Positions 25,540 through 35,161 are shown, counted from the first letter of the stretch. The stretch: DNA of 43,228 nucleotides from Sphingomonas sp. Leaf412 (GCF_001425405.1 NZ_LMQP01000003.1:344428-387655); one strand, 5' to 3'. Translations and numbers: made by a program. Notes: generated by a model not told the origin, from the letters alone.

Positions 25540-26204
25540 GGAAGGCGGACGCGTTCGAATTCTACCGCCGCCTCGCGGAGGCCAACCCGCATCCCGAAAC
25601 CGAGCTGGAATCGGTCAACGACTACACCCTCCTCGTCGCGGTCGTCCTGTCCGCGCAGGCCACGGACGCGGGCGTGAACCGGGCGACGCGCGCGCTGTTC
25701 GCCGCGGTCGACACGCCGGAAAAGATGGTGGCGCTCGGCCTCGACGGGCTGAAGCAGCATATCCGCACGATCGGCCTGTTCAACACGAAGGCGAAGAACG
25801 TCATCGCGCTCAGCGAGGCATTGATCGCGCACCACGGCGGCGCGGTACCCGCGGACCGCGACGCGCTGGAGGCGCTGCCCGGCGTCGGGCGCAAGACCGC
25901 CAACGTCGTCATGAACACCGCCTTCGGTGCGGAGACGTTCGCGGTCGACACCCACATCTTCCGCGTCGGCAACCGCACCGGGCTGGCGAAGGGAAAGACC
26001 GTGCTGGCGGTGGAAAAGGCGCTGGACAAGGCGACGCCCACGCCGTTCCGCCTCCATGCGCACCACTGGCTGATCCTGCACGGCCGCTACGTGTGCAAGG
26101 CGCGGCGGCCCGAATGCTGGCGCTGCATCGTCGTCGACCTGTGCGCGTTCAGGCCCAAGACGCCGGCGCCCAAGGTGCCGGTCCCGAAGGAGCCCCGCGC
26201 ATGA
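25536..26204 (+). CDS. nth: endonuclease III
   Basis: Endonuclease III is a DNA glycosylase and AP lyase that removes oxidised pyrimidines. The 222-residue protein has the helix-hairpin-helix LEALPGVGRKTANVVMNTAFG with the catalytic Lys, the catalytic Asp in VDTHIFRV, and the [4Fe-4S] loop CKARRPECWRCIVVDLC (C-x6-C-x2-C-x5-C). No ATG precedes the conserved start. TTG at 25536 overlaps the dapB stop as TTGA and gives MRKADAFEFYRRLAEA, so dapB and nth are coupled. It also overlaps the start of the next gene. Confidence 0.94.
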   Translation: MRKADAFEFYRRLAEANPHPETELESVNDYTLLVAVVLSAQATDAGVNRATRALFAAVDTPEKMVALGLDGLKQHIRTIGLFNTKAKNVIALSEALIAHHGGAVPADRDALEALPGVGRKTANVVMNTAFGAETFAVDTHIFRVGNRTGLAKGKTVLAVEKALDKATPTPFRLHAHHWLILHGRYVCKARRPECWRCIVVDLCAFRPKTPAPKVPVPKEPRA

Positions 26205-26566
26205 CTCTCCGCCCGATCGCGATCCTCCTGCTGCTGTCGACCGCCACCGCCGGCAGCGCGCGCGACCGTATCCCCGCCGCCGTCCCCGACGGCGCACCGC
26301 GCGCGTGCGTGCCGTTGCAGAAACTGCGCGAAAGCATCGTCCGGTCCGACCGCATCATCGATTTCCGCATCGCGCGCGACCGCTATTATCGCGTCACCCT
26401 GCCGCAGGCGTGCCCGGGCCTGGGGTTCGAACGCCGCTTCTCCTACGCCACATCGCTGAGCCAGTTGTGCGCGCAGGACATCATCACCGTCCTGATGCAG
26501 GCGCCCCCGATGGCGGGCGCCAGCTGCGGCCTCGCCCCGTTCCAGCCGGTCCGCATCGCGCGCTGA
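26201..26566 (+). CDS. secreted four-cysteine protein, copy 3
   Basis: The 121-residue product has a signal peptide (MTLRPIAILLLLSTATAGSA) and the four-cysteine frame seen at 9666 and 10078: RAC, QAC, QLCAQD and ASCGLAPFQPV. The spacing of the last two cysteines and the closing F-x-P are shared, so it belongs to the same family although most other residues differ. The ATG at 26201 overlaps the nth stop as ATGA, with GAAGGAG upstream. Its coupling to a DNA-repair gene looks accidental. The function is unknown. Confidence 0.72.
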   Translation: MTLRPIAILLLLSTATAGSARDRIPAAVPDGAPRACVPLQKLRESIVRSDRIIDFRIARDRYYRVTLPQACPGLGFERRFSYATSLSQLCAQDIITVLMQAPPMAGASCGLAPFQPVRIAR

Positions 26567-26611
26567 AAACGGCTTGGCATCCGCCACGCACCCCTGCTAG
26601 GCGACGCGAAG

Positions 26612-26688
<77 letters not shown>

Positions 26689-26697
26689 GCTTTTTTC
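26689..26697 (+). terminator. T-tract after tRNA-Arg
   Basis: The bases GC followed by six T directly after the tRNA CCA end form the U-tract of a terminator; the tRNA acceptor/T-arm helix can supply the stem. Confidence 0.5.
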
Positions 26698-26893
26698 CAT
26701 TGATCGGGACAGGTCGCGGCCCCGCGCGCACGGTGCGGCGACGGACGTCGGCGGCGTCAGCGCGCGGTTGAAGCGCGTCGCGGCTTTGTGATACGCCGGG
26801 GCACCGAAGCGGGCGCCAGGGACTGTTGTTTGCAATGCGGATCAAGCTGTCGGGCCGCGTGGACTTCGGTTTCCCCGATCGTGCGCGACGTCC

Positions 26894-27481
26894 GTGAACC
26901 GGACCGGCGCGTCAGCCATGGTGGGCGGTTCGGCCGCCGACGCAACCGACGCGCCCCGGCAGGGGGGCGGCGTGCTGGAAGCCGCATTCGCCGCCAACCG
27001 GCGCAACCTGCTCAGCTTCATCCGCTCCCGCCTGTCCAACGACATCGCGGAGGATGTGCTGCACGAGGTGTGGCTGCGCCTTCCCCGGGGCGATGCGTCG
27101 GCGCCGGACGTGCGATCGCCGCGATCCTATCTGTTCCGCATCGCGCATAGCGCGATCATCGACCACGAACGGCAGCGGCGGGCCAAATCGGCGCGCGACA
27201 CCGCCTTTGCGGACGTCAGCCGGATCCTGGAAGACTGCGGCCGCGCGGATGCCGAATCGACGCTGATCCATCGCCAGTTGATCGCGCGCGTCGGTACGCG
27301 GCTGCACGCCGCGGGACATCGCGTCGCCACGGTCTTCCGCCGGCACCGGATCGACGGGGCGACCCAGCGCGAGATCGCCGACGAACTGAATGTCAGCATC
27401 GGGACGATCGAGGGCGACCTGCGCAAGGCGTACCGACTGCTGCTCGACCTTAAGGCGGAATATGACCAGTCCCATTCCTGA
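26894..27481 (+). CDS. ECF RNA polymerase sigma factor, FecI-like
   Basis: This is a 195-residue ECF sigma factor. Region 2 is visible as [20 protein letters not shown], then [15 protein letters not shown] and [22 protein letters not shown]. Region 4 follows as [28 protein letters not shown], the recognition helix-turn-helix. The form matches the FecI group, which drives a TonB-receptor gene and is controlled by a neighbouring FecR. The start is GTG at 26894 or ATG at 26918; both precede region 2. Its end overlaps the FecR gene by 20 bases, indicating cotranscription. The 195 bases upstream hold no gene. Confidence 0.88.
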   Translation: MNRTGASAMVGGSAADATDAPRQGGGVLEAAFAANRRNLLSFIRSRLSNDIAEDVLHEVWLRLPRGDASAPDVRSPRSYLFRIAHSAIIDHERQRRAKSARDTAFADVSRILEDCGRADAESTLIHRQLIARVGTRLHAAGHRVATVFRRHRIDGATQREIADELNVSIGTIEGDLRKAYRLLLDLKAEYDQSHS

Positions 27482-28496
27482 GGCGCAAGGCCGGATGAGC
27501 GACCGTCACTGGAACGAGGCGGCCGAAATCGAGGGCGCGGTCGACTGGTCGATCCGGACCGCCTCCCCCGATTTCGACGATTGGGACGCGTTCGGCGACT
27601 GGATGGACGGTGACGCCCGTCGTCCCGCGCTGCTCGAACGGGTGGGCGCGGCGGCGGCGTTCGGGGAGCGCTTCGCCGGCCACGACGACGATGTCGCCGC
27701 GGACGGCGCGACCGGCGCGGCGGCCGAGGGACCGGTCGCTTCCGCACCGGGGCGCTGGCCGGGCTTCCTGCCGATCGCGATGAAACGGATGATGCCGATC
27801 GGCGCCGTCGCGGCGGTCGTCCTCGCGATCGCGCTTGCCGTGGTGCTGGCCGTCCGCCCCCAGCTCCGCGGATCGCGGGACATCGTGACGGTCGCCTCCG
27901 CCGACGGCGGGACGCGGGAGATCCGCCTGCGCGACGGTACCGTCGTCGGGCTGTCGGGCACGGCGCGCCTGCAACTGGACCGGGGCGACGCGCGCTGGGC
28001 CAGGCTGGACCGCGGCCAGGCGCTGTTCCGGGTCCGGCACGATCCGGCGCGTCCCTTCACGGTGGTCGCGGAGGGGCAGCGGCTCGTGGATGCGGGCACG
28101 GTGTTCGAGGTGGCGGTGGAACCCGCCGGGCTGCGCGTGGATGTCGCGGAGGGCGCCGTGCTCGTGAACCCCGATCGCACCGACGTGCGGCTTGATCCCG
28201 GGCAGGGCGCGCGCATCGCGGACGGCCGCGTGGTACTCGTGTCGATCCCGGCCGGCGACGTGGGACGATGGTCGCGACCGTCGATGCGGTATCGCGACGC
28301 CGCGCTGTCGACCGTGGCCGCGGACCTGTCGATCGCGCTGGGCCGGGACGTGCGCGTCTCGCCGGACCTGCGGGCGGAGCGGTTCACCGGTGTCGTCAGT
28401 CCGGCGGGACTGCGCGACAACCCCGCCGACGTCGAGGCGCTGTTCGGTGTCCAGGTCGTCCGGGCGGGCGACGCGTGGAAGATGCGGCGCCCGTAG
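27462..28496 (+). CDS. FecR-type anti-sigma/sigma regulator
   Basis: FecR proteins sit in the inner membrane, hold the cognate sigma factor and pass a signal from an outer-membrane receptor. The 344 residues have an N-terminal cytoplasmic region with the DUF4880-like EGAVDWSIRTASPDFDDWDAF, one membrane helix at ~111-131 and a periplasmic FecR domain (~140-235: TVASADGGTREIRLRDGTVVGL in part). A C-terminal STN-like segment occupies ~271-344 (MRYRDAALSTVAADLSIALG). The start at 27462 has AAGGCGGA before it; Met at 27495 is an alternative that avoids the overlap with the sigma gene. It is coupled to the ECF gene and lies 463 bases before the TonB receptor. Confidence 0.87.
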   Translation: MTSPIPEAQGRMSDRHWNEAAEIEGAVDWSIRTASPDFDDWDAFGDWMDGDARRPALLERVGAAAAFGERFAGHDDDVAADGATGAAAEGPVASAPGRWPGFLPIAMKRMMPIGAVAAVVLAIALAVVLAVRPQLRGSRDIVTVASADGGTREIRLRDGTVVGLSGTARLQLDRGDARWARLDRGQALFRVRHDPARPFTVVAEGQRLVDAGTVFEVAVEPAGLRVDVAEGAVLVNPDRTDVRLDPGQGARIADGRVVLVSIPAGDVGRWSRPSMRYRDAALSTVAADLSIALGRDVRVSPDLRAERFTGVVSPAGLRDNPADVEALFGVQVVRAGDAWKMRRP

Positions 28497-28959
28497 GCCC
28501 GCGACGCGCCGCCGGGCGGGAATCGCGCAGTATCCGGCGGATACGGTCGTCGGCGGCGCCGATCGCGACCGCGGCGACCCTGCCCGAATGCGCCCGACGG
28601 CGAACGTTCCTGCGGATGAAATAAAAACTTTAAGGGTTCTGCCCCGCAGCTTCGTCTTCCCCGCGAAGGATCAACCCTGGCGTTGCCTTCAGTCATAAAT
28701 CCGGGGGCGGGGCAGATGGGACCAACGACGTTGCGCATATTCGGGGGCCGCGTGCCGCCGCTGTCATTCCGTACGCCGGATGGCGTGGCGGGCGGACGGG
28801 CACGTCCCGTTGCGACGGAACCGGCCACGCGCTGACGACGGCACGCGGCGTCCGCGGACCGACAAAACCAACCAACTCAACGCTTCAAACGGCCGTTCAG
28901 GGCGGCTGCCGGACCGACGTACCGCAATGACGGGCGTCGTCCGAAACGGGGGAAACGAC
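28497..28959 (+). other. 463-base leader region before the TonB receptor
   Basis: No gene is seen here. The first ~110 bases after fecR are GC-rich. Then comes a short AT-rich stretch (28617-28632, TGAAATAAAAACTTT) followed by a possible ECF promoter. The remaining ~300 bases would form a long untranslated leader, with no riboswitch that I recognise, ending in GGGGGAAACGAC before the ATG. Confidence 0.5.
28631..28658 (+). promoter_or_regulatory. candidate ECF-sigma promoter for the TonB receptor
   Basis: TAAGGGTT (28631-28638) and CGTCTT (28653-28658) are separated by 14 bases, close to the spacing of ECF promoters, and lie just after an AT-rich stretch. The match is by eye only; ECF promoters often have a CGTC-type -10 box. 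The partner would be the sigma factor encoded at 26894. Confidence 0.35.
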
Positions 28960-31900
28960 ATGAAGACGATCGTGAAACTGATGGCGACGACCAGCTTCGT
29001 CGCCGCGATGGCGACGGTGGCGGCACCGGCATGGGCGCAGGAGACGATGCCGACGCTTGCGGGCGATCCGGTCGCGGACGCGAAGCTGCGTGCCGAGGGC
29101 GCCGATACCGACACAAGCGGCCGGGACGAACTGGTCGTCACGGGCACGCGTATCGCCCGCCCGAACACCAAGTCGGCGGCGCCGATCGTGACGACCACCG
29201 CCGCGGAGATCGCGGCGCAGGGCGCCACCACGATCGAGGAGGTGCTGAACCGCCTGCCGCAGGTGCAGGTCAACACCGAGCAGAATTACAGCGACTCCGA
29301 AGGGCGGCAGCGCATCAAGCTGCGCAGCCTGGGCTACGAGCGCACGCTGATGCTGATCGACGGGCTCCGCTTCGGCCTGCCGAACACGATCGACGTCGGC
29401 ATCGTCCCGACGATGCTGACCGAACGCGTCGACGTGCTGTCGGGCGGCGCCTCGTCGGTATACGGGTCGGACGCGGTTTCGGGTGTCGTGAACTTCATCC
29501 TGAAGAAGAATTTCGAAGGCGTGCGGCTGGACGGGACGTACAGCTTCTTCAATCACCACAATCGCGACGGGGTCGCCGCCCAAACGGCCCGGGCGGTCGG
29601 GCTGAATTTCCGGTCCGGCTGGGCCAATGACGGCGCGCGCGTCAACCTCAACATCGCGTCGGGCCTGAACTTGTTCGACAACCGGGTGAACATCACCACC
29701 TATCTCAACTACGCGCAGTCCGACCTCCTGCCCTTCTCCAATCGCTCGCATTCCGCGTGCGAACTGACCAAGTCAAGCCGCACCGCGGCGCCCGCGTGCC
29801 TGCGCGCCTCCTACACCGGCGCCGGCACGATCATTCCGCGCTCCGGGCCGCGCAACGGTCAGTTCCTGGTCAACGATCCGACCGGGTCGAGGACGTTCGT
29901 CCCGATCAATTCCGCGCCCGGGACATCGGCGAATCCGTTCGACGACTTCTCCTATCAGCGCGATTTCAAGCGGTGGAACACCGGCGGCTTCCTGACCGCG
30001 GAGATCAACGACCAGATCGAATTCTACGCCAACGTGCTGGCCTATCGCGATTCGTCGTTCAACACCCTGCTCAACCGCAACGAAAGCTACCTCAACTTCG
30101 GGCAGCCGCCGTATCGGGTGAACTGCGACAACCCGTTCCTGTCGAGCGCGCAGGCGCGCGACCTGTGCGGCGCGTCGGCCGGGGTGGCGGGCAGTTCCGC
30201 GCTGCTGGACGTCCGCTATCGTTTCGACGGCCTGCCCGCGCGCCGGACGCGCTACGTCAATCAAAGCTACCGCATCACGTCGGGCCTTCGCGGACGTACC
30301 GCCGACGGGATCTGGAGCTACGATCTGGCGGGCATGATCTCGCGGTCGCAGATCGAGTCCTATGGTACGGCGTTCGTTCCCTACCAGCAGTTCAACAACA
30401 CCCTCGACGTCATCAACGTCAACGGCCGGCCGACCTGCCGCGTCGGCGGCGACTGCGTCCCGTTCAACGCCTTCATTCCGAACAACAGCGATCCGGCGAT
30501 CGCCGAGTATCTGTTCAACGAAAGCAACCAGGCCGCGATCATCCGGACGCCGCGACTGCTCCAGTTCCTCGGGACGGTCAGCGGCGACCTGGGCAAGTAC
30601 GGGATCGTCTCCCCGCTGGCATCGCAGGGCGTCGCCGTCGCGCTGGGCGCCGAATACCGGTCGGAACTGGACCGCAACACCCGCAACGCCGCCGCCGCCC
30701 GCGACGACCTGGGGGCGGAATCGCGCTTCACGCAGACCGTCCTGGAATCGAACATCGAACTCCAGGCGCCGTTGATCGAGGATCAGTCGTGGACCGACCT
30801 GCTCCAGGTCAACGCCGGCTATCGCCTGTCCAAGTACAATCGCCTGCAAGGCAAGTTCGATACCTGGAAGGTCGAGGGCCTCTGGTCGCCGATCGCGGAC
30901 GTCTCATTCCGTGGTTCGTACAACAAGGCGCAGCGTGCGCCGGACGCCCGGACGGTGAACGAGGCGCAGGACGTCTTCACCGAAGCGGGCTTCTTCTCCG
31001 ACCCGTGCGGGCCGCGCATCAACCCGAGCGACCCCAACGGCCGGCGGCTTCCCCCGATCTACACCGTCGCGCAATGCCGGAACACCGGACTGCCCGACAA
31101 CCTCTACAACTCGCCGTCGCTCGCCTGTCCCGACGATGCCTGCACCGTCCGCCAGAACGGCTATCCGCTACAGCCGGAGACCGGTTACACGACGACCTAT
31201 GGCGTCGTCTTGCGCCCGCGCTTCCTCCGCGACCTGGTCGTGTCGGTCGACCGGTGGCAGATCAATGTGCGTGACGAACTCGCCTTCGTTCAGCCGCAGG
31301 AATATCTGAACGAGTGCCTGACATCGGGGCTCGACTATTTCTGCCAGGGCGTCGTCCGAAATCCCGGAACGGGCACATTGTTCAGCGCTGCCGGACGCAC
31401 CATCACCACCGGTTACGTCGTCCGCGGCGTGCGCAATGCCTATCGGTCCAAGTCGGAAGGTATCGATTTCCAGGGCCAGTACGATCTGAACCTGGGCGGC
31501 GCGGGTCGGATCAACCTGAACCTCAACGGGACGCTGATGACGTATGTCGGCGGGCAGGCCACGCCGATTTCGGTTCCGCGCAACTGCGTCGGCTATTTCG
31601 GCTATGGCTGCGGTGAAAGCATGCCGCGCTGGGCACACCAGTTCCGCACGACATGGACCTCGCCGGACAAGCAGGCCAATATCTCGCTGAACTGGCGTCA
31701 CCGCGGCGGCATGCCGCTGGCCGTCTACGCACCCGCCGACCGCGGCGTGCCGGAGCAGCCCGACGATACGAAGTGGACCGACTATCCCGGTATCAAGGCG
31801 TACAACTGGTTCGACCTGTCGTTGAGCTTCGACGTGTCGAAGCAGATGACGTTCCGCCTGGCCGCCAACAACATCTTCGACATCGATCCGCCGCTGGTTC

Positions 31901-32001
31901 CGAACAGCCGCGAGCGGATCGGCCTGCTGCGTACCAACACCGTCATGGGCTATGATCTGCTCGGTCGGCAGCTCGTCGCAGGCTTGTCGGTCCGTATGTG
32001 A
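28960..32001 (+). CDS. TonB-dependent outer-membrane receptor
   Basis: The 1013-residue protein has a signal peptide ending near AWAQ (~27), a TonB box DELVVTGTRIARPN (56-69), a plug domain (APIVTTTAAEIAAQGATTIE in part, with LRSLGYERTLMLIDGLRFG and SGGASSVYGSDAVSGVVNFILKKNF), and a 22-strand-type barrel ending in LVAGLSVRM with the terminal aromatic region. It would take up a bulky nutrient using TonB energy. Only ~29 residues separate the signal peptide from the TonB box, so no N-terminal STN signalling domain is present. The ribosome site is GGGGGAAACGAC. A secreted esterase gene follows, suggesting uptake of esters or oligomers freed outside the cell. Confidence 0.93.
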   Translation: MKTIVKLMATTSFVAAMATVAAPAWAQETMPTLAGDPVADAKLRAEGADTDTSGRDELVVTGTRIARPNTKSAAPIVTTTAAEIAAQGATTIEEVLNRLPQVQVNTEQNYSDSEGRQRIKLRSLGYERTLMLIDGLRFGLPNTIDVGIVPTMLTERVDVLSGGASSVYGSDAVSGVVNFILKKNFEGVRLDGTYSFFNHHNRDGVAAQTARAVGLNFRSGWANDGARVNLNIASGLNLFDNRVNITTYLNYAQSDLLPFSNRSHSACELTKSSRTAAPACLRASYTGAGTIIPRSGPRNGQFLVNDPTGSRTFVPINSAPGTSANPFDDFSYQRDFKRWNTGGFLTAEINDQIEFYANVLAYRDSSFNTLLNRNESYLNFGQPPYRVNCDNPFLSSAQARDLCGASAGVAGSSALLDVRYRFDGLPARRTRYVNQSYRITSGLRGRTADGIWSYDLAGMISRSQIESYGTAFVPYQQFNNTLDVINVNGRPTCRVGGDCVPFNAFIPNNSDPAIAEYLFNESNQAAIIRTPRLLQFLGTVSGDLGKYGIVSPLASQGVAVALGAEYRSELDRNTRNAAAARDDLGAESRFTQTVLESNIELQAPLIEDQSWTDLLQVNAGYRLSKYNRLQGKFDTWKVEGLWSPIADVSFRGSYNKAQRAPDARTVNEAQDVFTEAGFFSDPCGPRINPSDPNGRRLPPIYTVAQCRNTGLPDNLYNSPSLACPDDACTVRQNGYPLQPETGYTTTYGVVLRPRFLRDLVVSVDRWQINVRDELAFVQPQEYLNECLTSGLDYFCQGVVRNPGTGTLFSAAGRTITTGYVVRGVRNAYRSKSEGIDFQGQYDLNLGGAGRINLNLNGTLMTYVGGQATPISVPRNCVGYFGYGCGESMPRWAHQFRTTWTSPDKQANISLNWRHRGGMPLAVYAPADRGVPEQPDDTKWTDYPGIKAYNWFDLSLSFDVSKQMTFRLAANNIFDIDPPLVPNSRERIGLLRTNTVMGYDLLGRQLVAGLSVRM

Positions 32002-32246
32002 TCGACTCCCCGTCGGCGGCCCTGAAGGGACGTCGACGGGTCGTCCGCAGGAGGGGGTCGCCGGACGGCGGTACCCTCCGGCGGGCGTGCGATGCCGCCA
32101 CGCTACGGGCGGCGTCGTGAGGAGGCGGTGAGCGGGGCCGTACGGCGGACCACCGATTCGACCGTCGCGCGCGCGCACGGGAAGGGCATGATACGCGCAC
32201 GGTCGAACCGGTGCCGTCTCGTCACGACCCGCAAGGAAGGATGGAC

Positions 32247-33534
32247 ATGCTTGGTTTGACGATGGCGGCCATCGCCTTGCTAACGGTCCAGGCACAGGGT
32301 GGCAGTCCGGCCGCGTCGGTCGGGCGTTCGCCCCCGACCGACGTTCGGTTGCGCTGCGACGCGGGTGCGCGCCGTCCCGCGATCGGGTCGCCCGCCATGA
32401 TCGCCGCGTTAAAGGATTGGGTGGCGCGCGTGCCCGCGGCGCGAAAGGCCGACGCCGCGTTCATGACGGCGCCGCTCGATCGCGCGACAGCCGCCCAGGC
32501 CCTGCATATCCTGACCGCCGCGAGGCTGAAGGAACTGGTCGACAGCCGGGGGGGCGAGGTCGCCGCCAAGGCGCTGGTCGTGGACGGAAAGACGCTGCGA
32601 TGGGAGTCGCGTACCTTCGGCAATGCACCGTTCGGCCACCGCAGCCTGTGGATTTCGATGCACGGCGGCGGCAACGCTCCCCCGGAACTGAACGACCAGC
32701 AATGGGCGAACCAGATCCGTCTCTACACCCCGGCGGAGGGGATATATCTCGCGCCGCGCGCGCCCACCGACACGTGGAACCTGTGGCATGAGCCGCATAT
32801 CGACCCCATGTTCCAGCGGCTGATCGACGATCAGGTGGCGCTGAACGGCGTCGACCCGGACAAGGTCTACCTGATGGGGTACTCGGCCGGCGGAGACGGG
32901 GTCTGGCAACTGGCGCCCCGGATGGCCGACAGGTTCGCCGCGGCGGCGATGATGGCAGGGCATCCGGGCGATGCGTCGCTGCTCCCGCTGCGCAACCTGC
33001 CGTTCGCGATCCTGATGGGCGGCGCGGACAGCGCATATGATCGCAACAGGCTCGCGGTGGAGCGGACGGCGGCGTTGGACCGGCTGCACGCCGCCGATCC
33101 GCGTGACTACGTCCACCTGTCGCATCTATCCCGGCCTGCCGCACTGGATGGACCGGCGGGATGCCGAAGCAGTGCCATGGATGGCGACCTTCACGCGCAA
33201 GCCTTGGCCGTCGAGGGTGACATGGGTACAGGACGATGTCGCGGCGACGCGATTCTACTGGCTCGAAATTCCGGACGTCGCGGCGGCGCGTACCGGCGAC
33301 ACGATCGACGCCCGTGTCGTCGGACAGCATATCGTCCTGCGGGGGAAGATACCGTCGGGCCTCATGCTGCGATTGTCGGACGCGCTTGTCGATCTGGACC
33401 GTCCCATCCGGGTGACGATGAACGGCGCCGAGGTGTACCATTGCCGCGTGCCTCGTACGGCGCGGGCGATCCAGCATTCCCTGCTGCAACGCGCCGACGG
33501 GACATCGGCGGCTACGGCGATACTGACGCTCTAA
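32247..33534 (+). pseudogene. secreted PHB-depolymerase-like esterase, frameshifted
   Basis: Reading begins at ATG 32247 with a signal peptide (MLGLTMAAIALLTVQAQGG) after AAGGAAGG. Frame 1 carries the oxyanion HGGG (139-142), the nucleophile elbow GYSAGGDG (211-218) and a conserved FAILMGGADSAYDRN. At ~33120 the reading passes to the next frame: with one extra base removed, VHL joins RIYPGLPHWMDRRDAEAVPW, containing the expected catalytic His, and goes on to TAILTL at 33534. The whole protein would be a ~428-residue extracellular alpha/beta hydrolase of the LpqC/PHB-depolymerase kind. Without correction, frame 1 runs on to 33773 as unrelated residues. The shift may be a real mutation or a base-calling error. 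Confidence 0.8.
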
Positions 33535-33591
33535 CCAGAGCCCTACCGGGAACGCCGTCGCGCAGTGCACGCGCAACATCGGCGCCCGGAA

Positions 33592-34476
33592 TCACGGGTG
33601 TGCTATCTGGCCGGCCCGACGCGCGGCATGTTCCTGCGTGCCGCGGGTCACGACCGTGTCCTCGGGCAGGATCGTCGCGATGGGGATGTCGGGTTCGGCG
33701 GCGATCGTCGCGTATAACGGGGCGAAGTCGGTATCGACGGTGGCGCGAAGCAGTTCGTCGAAGCTGGAGATGACGAAATAGTTCTGCTGGAAATCGTCGA
33801 TGCGATAGTCGGTCCGCATGACGCGGGCGAGGTCGAAGCCGAGCCGGTTCGGGCTGTCGCTTTCCAGCGCGAAGCGGGTTTCGGCGGCGGACGAGACGAT
33901 GCCCGATCCGTAGATGCGCAGGCCCTCCGGTTCCTGGATCAGGCCGAATTCGACCGTATACCAGTACAAGCGGCCGAGGTTCTTCAGCGCCCCCAGTTCC
34001 AGTGCGCGCTGCCCGCCGCGGCCATAGGCCTCCAGATAGTCGGCGAACACCGGGTCCGCGAGCATCGGGACGTGGCCGAAGACGTCGTGGAAGACGTCGG
34101 GTTCCTGGATATAGTCCAGCTGGTCCGGGCGGCGGATGAAATTGCCCGCGACGAAGCGGCGGTTGGCCATGTGGTCGAAGAACACGTCGTCGGGGACGAG
34201 GCCGGGCACCGCCACCACCTGCCACCCGGTCAGCGCCATCAGCCGGTCGGACAGTTCGGCGAAGTCGGGGATGCCCGGTTTCGACAGGCGCAGCACGTCC
34301 AGTCCGCGCAGATACGCCTCCGACGCGCGGCCCGGCAGCAATGCCGACTGGCGGGCGAACAGCGTGTCCCACGTCGCATGTTCCTGCGCGGTGTAGCGGT
34401 CCCAGTCCTGCGGGATCGTCCAGTCGACCCCGGCATGGGCGGGCGGGGTGTCGAGAACGTGCGTGGCGTCGGTCAT
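33592..34476 (-). CDS. phhA: phenylalanine 4-monooxygenase
   Basis: Phenylalanine hydroxylase makes tyrosine from phenylalanine with O2 and a tetrahydropterin. The 294-residue protein is of bacterial monomeric type. The iron ligands are the two His in FHDVFGHVPML and the Glu in YWYTVEFGLI. The GLVPDDVFFDHMANRRF and RPDQLDYIQEPD blocks are also characteristic. I take the ATG at 34476; an upstream Met at 34512 adds a 12-residue tail read from the promoter region. No phhB (pterin dehydratase) or Lrp-type regulator lies alongside. It is divergent from a DUF2459 gene, their starts only about 20 bases apart. Confidence 0.95.
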   Translation of the reverse strand: MTDATHVLDTPPAHAGVDWTIPQDWDRYTAQEHATWDTLFARQSALLPGRASEAYLRGLDVLRLSKPGIPDFAELSDRLMALTGWQVVAVPGLVPDDVFFDHMANRRFVAGNFIRRPDQLDYIQEPDVFHDVFGHVPMLADPVFADYLEAYGRGGQRALELGALKNLGRLYWYTVEFGLIQEPEGLRIYGSGIVSSAAETRFALESDSPNRLGFDLARVMRTDYRIDDFQQNYFVISSFDELLRATVDTDFAPLYATIAAEPDIPIATILPEDTVVTRGTQEHAARRAGQIAHP

Positions 34477-34495
34477 GTCATCGGCATAGCATGAG

Positions 34496-35161
34496 GTGAT
34501 GAGGACATGCATCCGACTCCTTGGCGGGATAGCCGCCGCGACCGCGCTGCTGATCGCGGCCTATGCGGTCGCGGCGGCGATCGGCAGCCGGGTCGCGGTG
34601 AACGCGTCGTGGCGCGCGCCCGTCGCGGGCGGCGTGACCGTGTGGGTGGAGGACAATGGCGTCCACACCTCGATCGTGATGCCCAAGCGGGCCGCGGGGG
34701 TCGACTGGACCCGTGTCTTCCCCGCGGGTGCCATCCGCGATCCGCGCTACGGCGGGTGGGGGCATGTCGCGGTCGGCTGGGGCGAGCGCGGTTTCTTCGT
34801 CGGGACCCCGACGTGGTGGGACGTGCGGCCGGGCACGATCGTCAGGGCGGTCGCGGGCAGTCCGGACACCGTGCTGCACGTCGAGCATGTCGCCCCCCCG
34901 GTGGCGGGGCGGGCGGTGCGCGCCGTCGTGCTGCGGCCAAGCGAGTACCGGCGGCTGGCGGCGTTCGTGCGCGCATCGCTGGGCGAGGGAGAACCGGTCC
35001 GGGGCTATGACGGACATGACGCTTTCTATCCGGGGCGGGGGCGGTACGACTGGCGCACCACGTGCAACGTGTGGACGGGCCGCGCCTTCGCCTTCGCCGG
35101 GGTCCGCATCGGGCGATGGACGCCGACCGCGGGGGGCGTGATGCGCTGGTTCCCGCGCTAG
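34496..35161 (+). CDS. DUF2459 (TIGR02117) membrane-anchored protein
   Basis: The ~220-residue protein has an N-terminal membrane segment (~7-30) and a conserved domain: VEDNGVHTSIVMPK, GGWGHVAVGWGERGFFVGTPTW, LRPSEYRRLAAFVRASL and DWRTTCNVWTGRAFAFAGV. This matches the TIGR02117/DUF2459 family, often found near urease or stress genes, of unknown biochemical role; conserved His and Cys suggest enzymatic or metal function. The start is GTG 34496 or ATG 34499; GAGG at 34493 is close to both. Its stop codon shares CTAG with the convergent gene at 35158. Confidence 0.8.
   Translation: MMRTCIRLLGGIAAATALLIAAYAVAAAIGSRVAVNASWRAPVAGGVTVWVEDNGVHTSIVMPKRAAGVDWTRVFPAGAIRDPRYGGWGHVAVGWGERGFFVGTPTWWDVRPGTIVRAVAGSPDTVLHVEHVAPPVAGRAVRAVVLRPSEYRRLAAFVRASLGEGEPVRGYDGHDAFYPGRGRYDWRTTCNVWTGRAFAFAGVRIGRWTPTAGGVMRWFPR

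Noticed and set aside
33037..33534. A separate gene in the second frame of the esterase region
   Set aside because: Its first ~28 residues are out-of-frame esterase; only the part after RIYPGLPHWM is genuine and it continues the esterase.
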